From Drechmeria coniospora (taxonomy: Eukaryota > Ascomycota > Sordariomycetes > Hypocreales > Ophiocordycipitaceae), in assembly GCF_001625195.1 (NCBI RefSeq), contig NC_054389.1, positions 7,808,520 through 7,872,519 of the forward strand: a stretch of DNA of 64,000 bases. The letters are read 5' to 3'. Made by a program: the position numbers and the translations under genes. The first letter of the stretch is position 1. The number at the start of each line of letters is the position of its first letter. The notes under the pieces are model-generated. The model was not told the origin of the DNA. It worked only from the letters and a program-made list of their open reading frames with translations, and did no database searches. Positions 58,682-64,000 of this stretch are shown here, one piece after another.

Positions 58682-59641
58682 ATGTTAAAGTATTGTAGAC
58701 TGGCCAGCACCATAGCCATCTGGGCCCTCCTGGCCGTTGCCCTGCTCAGCCTCGCCTCCGGTCGTCGACAAAGCTATCGATCCTGGTCCGTGGCCTCGTC
58801 CGGCCTCGGCGCGACGTCGTCGATACCGCACAAGATATGGCAAATCTTCCTCACGCCCCCCAAGGCCGACAGGGCAAGCTTCCAGATCGAGTCCTCCTCC
58901 CTGGCCTACACGGCCTCCTGGCTGGCGCGCCACCCCAACTACGAATACGTCCTGGTCGGCGACGAGGGTGTCGAGCCCATCCTCGACCAGAACTACAAGG
59001 ACGACGAGTTCCTGCATCGAATCTTCCGCGAGATGAAGAGCACGGGCATGCGGTCGGATCTGCTGCGCTACGTGCTGCTGGCCACGCGGGGAGGCATCTA
59101 CGCCGACCTCGACGTCGAGGCCGTGCGACCCTTTGACGAGTGGGTTCCGGCCGAGTACAAGGACCGGGCGCGCGTCGTCGTCGGCGTCGAGTTCGATCGC
59201 CTCGACGGACCCAACTGGAACGAGGTCCACGAAGACATGCAGTTTGCCCAGTGGACCATTGCCGCGGCGCCGGGACACCCGCTGCTGCGGTCCATGGTGC
59301 GCCGCGTCGTGTCCACGCTCGAAGCGTACGTCGAGGAAAAGGGCATCACCTTGGCGGAGCTCAAGGCCGAGTCGGCCGACGTCATGGTCCTCACCGGCGC
59401 CGCCGCCTGGACCGACAACGTCTTGGCCCAGCTCCAAAGGTACGAACCCGCCATCACCTCGTTGCGGGACCTGTCCGGTCTGAAGGAGCCGCGCCTCGTC
59501 GGCGACATTCTGATCCTACCCATCAACGGCTTCGGCATGGGGCAATCCCACTCCGGCAGCAGCAACGACGGGACCATCCCGCACGACGCCATGACGCGTC
59601 ACAATTTTCACGGCTCGTGGAGGAACGACGGCAGCAACTGA
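58682..59641 (+). CDS. GT32 glycosyltransferase, Och1-like alpha-1,6-mannosyltransferase family
   Basis: Single exon, 319 aa. The ATG at 58682 is chosen because it begins a short basic tail followed by a signal anchor (LASTIAIWALLAVALLSLA, about 8-26). The frame upstream is low-complexity leader. The luminal part has IPHKIWQIFLTP, ASWLARHPNYEYVL, MRSDLLRYVLLATRGGIY and the DxD signature ADLDVEAVRPFD (Asp142, Asp144), then NWNEVHEDMQFAQW and HPLLRSM. This is the Och1/Hoc1 pattern of Golgi type II enzymes that transfer mannose from GDP-mannose. Which paralogue it is cannot be decided by eye. A likely poly(A) signal follows at 59761. Confidence 0.87.
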   Translation: MLKYCRLASTIAIWALLAVALLSLASGRRQSYRSWSVASSGLGATSSIPHKIWQIFLTPPKADRASFQIESSSLAYTASWLARHPNYEYVLVGDEGVEPILDQNYKDDEFLHRIFREMKSTGMRSDLLRYVLLATRGGIYADLDVEAVRPFDEWVPAEYKDRARVVVGVEFDRLDGPNWNEVHEDMQFAQWTIAAAPGHPLLRSMVRRVVSTLEAYVEEKGITLAELKAESADVMVLTGAAAWTDNVLAQLQRYEPAITSLRDLSGLKEPRLVGDILILPINGFGMGQSHSGSSNDGTIPHDAMTRHNFHGSWRNDGSN

Positions 59642-60860
59642 TGCTGCGTCGTGGCCAGTCGAGAGCGCCGAGCGGCATTTGACGGTGGAAGTCACGCCAG
59701 CTGGGCGACGGAACGAGGTGGCGGGCAGACGAGAGAAATCTTGGTTTGCCGCCGAATGAAAATAAAACCACATGGCAATCAGTCCAGTCCATCAAGACCA
59801 CGGGGCGCGTCACGTGCATGCCATGCCGGTGCCGTAGCCTGTTGTGCATGTCGATTCGTCGTGCGTGTCGGTTCGCCGCACATGTCGGTTCGCGGCTGCC
59901 GTCGTCGACGAGGCCAATGGCTTGCCAGTCGTGACGGGACTCGACAACGGCTCTTTTATTATTCCATCCATCCTTGATCCGATATAATTTACTTGTGTGT
60001 GCACGCAAGCTACCGACAAGACGTCGGTACCCCATAACACGCCCTCTGCGGACGACGACGTCGCTCGTCCGTCCGTCTCGCCACCACACGGCCACCAGAC
60101 AGACGACCACCAGATGGCGAGCTTCGGGTTCAGACGTTGCCGTCATGCACTGCTTGCCGACGCAGACAGGCTACGAAAAAGGCGTCGGTGACGAGCAAAC
60201 CACGCTCGCCGGACAACGACGTCGCTCGTCCGCCTCACCACGACGTTACGGGCTTGGTGTCCACGTGTTGCCATCACACCACCACCTCCCACTCGACACC
60301 CGACACCTCGCGATGGCATGAAACGGCACAACCGACTCTGCTTGCCGCCACGCCCACTCTCCTCCGGTTGCCTCGTCACTTGCTGCGCATGCCGGTAGCG
60401 AATACGGCCTCTCGCCACGGCACTGCGACGGCGCGAGGTCAGCGATACTGACAGAACCTAACCACCAAGGCGGAGCCGCTCGGGCCAATCAGAGGCCTGG
60501 GATGCGCATCGCGGAAGCAATGGCGTCGATGTCGTGATTGCTCCCTACCTGACGCAAGATGGACAGGACCGGCGATTGCACGCTGTCACTCCCCGAGAGT
60601 GCCTTTTCGCACTGCTAACCCGGCGTCGGATAGTAAAGGAGAAGCAACCAACTCGTCAGTCGCCCGTCGTTTCCCACCTTGGGCGCAGGACGCTCCCTTT
60701 TCCTGAATTCCGACACCTCCGAGAGCTGTCTTGCACACCATTCACTTTAAGTTCTGCGACTCCCTCGTCCCCGTTATCCTTGTCCGGTCTATTCTTGCCA
60801 CATCCGCCGGAAGAGCGTCGTTTTGTCGACGTTGACACGGCCAAGGACACTCAACCACCA
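59642..60860. other. Intergenic region between GT32 and PAPS reductase genes
   Basis: No supportable gene. AATAAA occurs at 59761-59766, 120 bp after the GT32 stop. A short related pair containing ACGTCGCTCGTCCG occurs at about 60057 and 60219. The last 200 bp are leader-like. Confidence 0.4.
59761..59766 (+). terminator. AATAAA-like poly(A) signal of the GT32 gene
   Basis: Canonical hexamer 120 bp downstream of the stop codon in an A-rich context; no other candidate is closer. Confidence 0.45.
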
Positions 60861-60865
60861 TTACC

Positions 60866-61111
60866 ATCTTCACCATCTTCACCATCTTCACCATCTTCAC
60901 CATCTTCACCATCTTCACCATCTTCACCATCTTCACCATCTTCACCATCTTCACCATCTTCACCATCTTCACCATCTTCACCATCTTCACCATCTTCACC
61001 ATCTTCACCATCTTCACCATCTTCACCATCTTCACCATCTTCACCATCTTCACCATCTTCACCATCTTCACCATCTTCACCATCTTCACCATCTTCACCA
61101 TCTTCACCATC
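60866..61111. repeat. 9-bp microsatellite (TTCACCATC)n, about 27 copies
   Basis: An almost perfect run of TTCACCATC over about 246 bp, followed directly by (CAC)n to about 61137. Because 9 is a multiple of three, all frames are stop-free and encode Ser-Pro-Ser, His-Leu-His or similar. It ends about 100 bp before the PAPS reductase ATG, in its presumed 5' leader. Confidence 0.95.
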
Positions 61112-61209
61112 ACCACCACCACCACCACCACCACCACTATCGCCGTCGTCCTCGTCATCATCGCCATCGTACAGCCCTCGTCGCTTCGTTCCATTCTAGC
61201 CTCTCGAGC

Positions 61210-62130
61210 ATGGTGCGAGCAGCTTCCCCATCGTCGTCCTCTGCGCGGGGCGGCATGCACCACGCCGACGTCGAGTCCGGATACGCATCCGGCCACTCCG
61301 ACGACGCTCCGTTGCCGAAAAAAGGTCGGCCCAAGGTGTCTCTCACGCGGGAGCACATGGACTTTCTCAACGACCAGATGGAACCCATGCACCCCATGGA
61401 CATCCTTCGCTTCTGCACCATCCTGTTTCCCGACCTGTACCAGTCGACGGCCTTTGGCCTCACGGGGCTCGCCACGCTCGACATGCTCTGCAAGATTCGT
61501 CGGGAAAACAGCTCGTTGAGGCCGGTGGGGCTAATCTTCCTCGACACGCTCTACCACTTCCCAGAGACGCACGAGCTCGTCGCCCGCGTCCGGGAACGCT
61601 ACCCCGACGTGCCCGTGCACGTCTTCAAGCCCGACGGCGTCGACACCGTCGAGGAGCTCGAGGAGACGTACGGCGCCGAGATGTGGCGCACGGCCGGCGA
61701 CATGTACGACTGGATCGTCAAGGTCGAGCCGCTGCAGCGGGCCTACGACGAGCTGCGGGTGGCGGCCGTCGTCGGCGGTCGACGGCGCTCCCAGGGGGCC
61801 GCCCGCGAGTCCATGCCCATCCTCGAGCTCGACGACGAGCGGGGCATCATCAAGATCAACCCCATGGCCACGTGGAGCTTTTCCCAGGTCCGCGACTACG
61901 TCCGGGAGAATGCGGTGCCGTACAACGCGCTGCTTGACCGGGGATACAAGTCGGTCGGCGACTGGCACTCGACGAGCCCCGTCGAGGAGGGCGAGGACGA
62001 GCGGGCCGGCCGGTGGAAGGGCCAGGCGAAGACGGAGTGCGGCATCCACAACAGGCGGTCGAGGTACGAGCCGTTTGCCGACGGCGCCAAGGAAAAGAAG
62101 TCGGTCGGCCAGGTGGTTCCGCCCGTGTGA
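61210..62130 (+). CDS. met16: Phosphoadenylyl-sulfate (PAPS) reductase
   Basis: Single exon, 306 aa. The frame is open 129 codons further upstream through the microsatellite (poly His-Leu-His); the ATG at 61210 is preferred because family similarity begins about 45 residues after it. Motifs in order: MDILRFCTILFPDLYQSTAFGLTGLATLDMLCKI (PAPS-binding core), FLDTLYHFPETHELV, KINPMATWSFSQVRDYV, then the C-terminal catalytic KTECGIH (Cys277). The enzyme reduces PAPS to sulfite with thioredoxin in sulfate assimilation. The absence of the paired cysteines of APS reductases supports PAPS specificity. Length is near normal. Confidence 0.93.
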   Translation: MVRAASPSSSSARGGMHHADVESGYASGHSDDAPLPKKGRPKVSLTREHMDFLNDQMEPMHPMDILRFCTILFPDLYQSTAFGLTGLATLDMLCKIRRENSSLRPVGLIFLDTLYHFPETHELVARVRERYPDVPVHVFKPDGVDTVEELEETYGAEMWRTAGDMYDWIVKVEPLQRAYDELRVAAVVGGRRRSQGAARESMPILELDDERGIIKINPMATWSFSQVRDYVRENAVPYNALLDRGYKSVGDWHSTSPVEEGEDERAGRWKGQAKTECGIHNRRSRYEPFADGAKEKKSVGQVVPPV

Positions 62131-63156
62131 GGGCCGCACAACCGCGGGGAGAGATTTGCGTCGACGACGACGTCACGACTTGCCAGCGTTCGCCCAGGCG
62201 TTGGGAGGGACGGCGTTGGGAGGAACCTGCCATTCGTCGTCGCGCGCTGCTTGGATGCCGTCGCCGTCGGGAGCGTCGCTCGACCAGTCGGTCTCGGCGC
62301 CGGCGGCATCTTGTCATGAGCAGCCGAGGCCAACGGCATGCAGCTCATGGGCCGCCCAGCAGCCGAGGCTACCATGGGGGCACGGAGGCTTGCGCTCACG
62401 GCCGATATTGGGCACGCCGGGTGGCAGCCCGCGGCGCTGCGCTCATGGCGAGTGTGCATACAGTTTTGGCAGCGAGCAGCGACTGTTCCAGGTAGTAGCA
62501 GTTCCAAGCCGTAGCGGCTTCAAGTAGTAGCAGTTCCAAGCCGCAGCGTTTCCAGGTAATAGCGGTTTCTTTTCCAGCGGTTCCAAGCAGTACTGGCAGA
62601 GAGCAGTGGGCAGTTCCAAGTACCCGTAGCGGTGACTCCAACCCCGCCAACTGGTCGCTACCGGCCATGGTTCAGTGGAAGCAGGGCCTGGGAACGAGGC
62701 GCCGTAGCACTGCAAGCACTTGGCCTCGCAACCATGCTATCATGACTCTGCCCCCGACGTCGTTTGTGCCCTCGAGAACCATGGTTGGCCATGGTTGGTC
62801 ATGTCAACACTCGATTATGATGCATTCCCATGGCCGAAGCAGTTGGACCAAACCCAACGGTCAGCGCGGCATTTGCTGCGTCGCCTTGTCGTGAGCGTCG
62901 TGCTGTGCCCTGCGTGGAACTGAGCCGTGCGTTGGTTGCGGGTGGTGGCCTCACGCACTGTGCATACCGTGTCCATGTAAATGTGGTGTACGGTGCGCAG
63001 TCGTTAATCGCCACGGTACGGCGGACGTCCACTCGCCAGAGGCTCCGGCTCCCACTCCCGCCTCGACATCGCCATCGTGAGCCGCTCACCACCTGCTGCC
63101 GTCTGATTCTCGCCAACGCATCTCGAGCCCTCCTCTCCCTTCGAGTCCACGTCGGC
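62131..63156. other. Intergenic region with a short GTAGTAGCAGTTCCAAGC-type repeat
   Basis: Between 62485 and 62640 the words GTAGTAGCAGTTCCAAGCCG, GGTAATAGCGGTTTC and GGTTCCAAGCAGTA form an irregular minisatellite. No gene recognised; the DNA turns leader-like just before the TYW3 start. Confidence 0.45.
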
Positions 63157-64000
63157 ATGCGGCGGCGGAGCGGCGGCCTGCCTGCGCCGGCGACAGAGTT
63201 TGCCGCGAGGAAGAATAAAATCTTGCAGCAGCTGGCCGTGCCCGACGGCGAATACCTCGACGCCTCGCCCAAGGGCTCCGTCGACGAGGGCATACGGCAT
63301 CTCATCGACGAGATCAACGGCGCCGACGGCCTCGTCACGACGAGCAGCTGCGCCGGGCGCGTGAGCGTCTTCCTCGAGGGCCGGAAGACGCCGGGGGACG
63401 AGCACGAGCGGTGGCCGCGGGAGCAGGTCGCCGGCGTCGGCGGCAAGGGGGCCGGGGGGACGTGGCTCTACGTGTCGCACGAGCCCGTCGCCTGCGCCGA
63501 CGGCGAGGCCTTGCGGGCGTGGACCGAGGCCTTGGCCTTTGCCGAGCCCTCGTCGTCGTCGGCCGGAGGCCACGAGCCCCACGACGGCCGGCTGATTCAC
63601 TTCAAGTTCGAGCCCATGGTGAGAAGAGCGAGAGCGGCACCTTGACGGAGACGGAATCGACTGACCAGGACGGCGGCCAAGATCCTCCACATCCTCACGG
63701 CATCGCTGGCCCACGCGCAGATGGTGCTCCGCTCGGCCCTCCAGGCGGGCTTCCGCGAATCCGGCGCCATCAACCTCACCTCGACGGCATCGTCAGCGGC
63801 GACAGCGGCACACGCGGCACCTCACGCCTCGCCGATGCCCATGGTCGCCGTCCGATGCATGGGGCTCGCCTTGGAGTCGCTCGTGGGCTTCGAGACGGCC
63901 GACGGCCTCGAGCGCCGCCGCCTCGTCGACGACGCGTACCTGCGCACCCTCCTGTCCGTCGCCAACGACCGCTTCTCGGAGAATGCCAAGCGCATCGAGA
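63157..64000 (+). CDS. tyw3: tRNA wybutosine-synthesising protein 3, 3' end beyond window
   Basis: Exon 1 is 63157-63618 (154 codons). A 63-nt intron (GTGAGA...GACTGACC...CCAAG, phase 0) follows, and exon 2 from 63682 continues past the window end. The joined text reads FKFEPM-ILHILTASLAHAQ, the expected TYW3 continuity. Other hallmarks are ARKNKILQQL, SPKGSVDEGIRHLIDEIN and VTTSSCAGRVSVFLEG. The protein is the AdoMet-dependent N4-methyltransferase step of wybutosine formation at position 37 of tRNA-Phe. The ATG at 63157 gives about ten extra residues before the conserved start, and the frame upstream is leader-like. At least 260 residues are visible. Confidence 0.88.

Noticed and set aside
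60534..61199. Protein with a long Ser-Pro-Ser tract
   Set aside because: Product of the 9-bp microsatellite read in another frame, ending just before the real PAPS reductase start.

Overview
The window is fungal nuclear DNA from a filamentous ascomycete (Pezizomycotina, probably Sordariomycetes/Hypocreales). The evidence is spliceosomal introns of 48-204 nt with GT...CTRAC...AG signals, GC-rich pyrimidine-rich gene leaders, and recognisable fungal genes: an Erf2 DHHC palmitoyltransferase, a New1/Elf1 ABC-F ATPase, PAPS reductase, TYW3, an Och1-like mannosyltransferase and a GT2 glycosyltransferase. I cannot name the species. No bacterial gene arrangement, CRISPR array, rRNA or tRNA was found. 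All protein assignments are motif recognition by eye, with no database search.

Layout. 1-17.7 kb is an accessory, visibly AT-richer region: decayed transposons (a pogo/Fot1-type DDE transposase relic near 1.2-2.0 kb), an intact DUF3494 ice-binding-type gene with a predicted GPI tail (4560-5846), a 1.54-kb non-autonomous hAT-like element with an 8-bp target duplication (6467-8007) carrying a ~370-bp fold-back hairpin, a frameshifted and truncated second ice-binding-type gene directly after it (8050-8352), a gene-poor 6.7 kb, and a secreted class 3 lipase (15055-16614). 18-38 kb is core-like and GC-rich: a membrane-anchored GH16 glucanase-like enzyme, about 5 kb of satellites, a multi-membrane GT2 glycosyltransferase with its own 3' minisatellite, the New1-type ATPase and the Erf2-type palmitoyltransferase. 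38.4-47.6 kb is a second accessory island: a GTAC-rich repeat island, a dead copy of a kinase-like gene, and a convergent pair made of a PD-(D/E)XK nuclease-like gene (with an apparent one-base frameshift) and an intact kinase-like gene. 47.6-64 kb returns to single-copy genes: a small mitochondrial membrane protein, phosphoserine phosphatase, a cysteine-rich F-box-like protein, a secreted M35-like protein lacking the HExxH zinc motif, an Och1-like GT32, PAPS reductase behind a long 9-bp microsatellite, and TYW3, which runs off the end.

The genes do not form one pathway. Several concern the cell surface or outside (ice-binding-type protein, lipase, GH16, GT2, GT32, M35-like protein); the others are housekeeping (translation/mRNA, serine and sulfate assimilation, tRNA modification, palmitoylation). 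The points most worth following are the ice-binding-type gene pair split by a hAT-like element, the nuclease-like/kinase-like convergent pair with its duplicated dead kinase, the active-site-less M35 protein, and the recurring GTAC-rich islands between genes.
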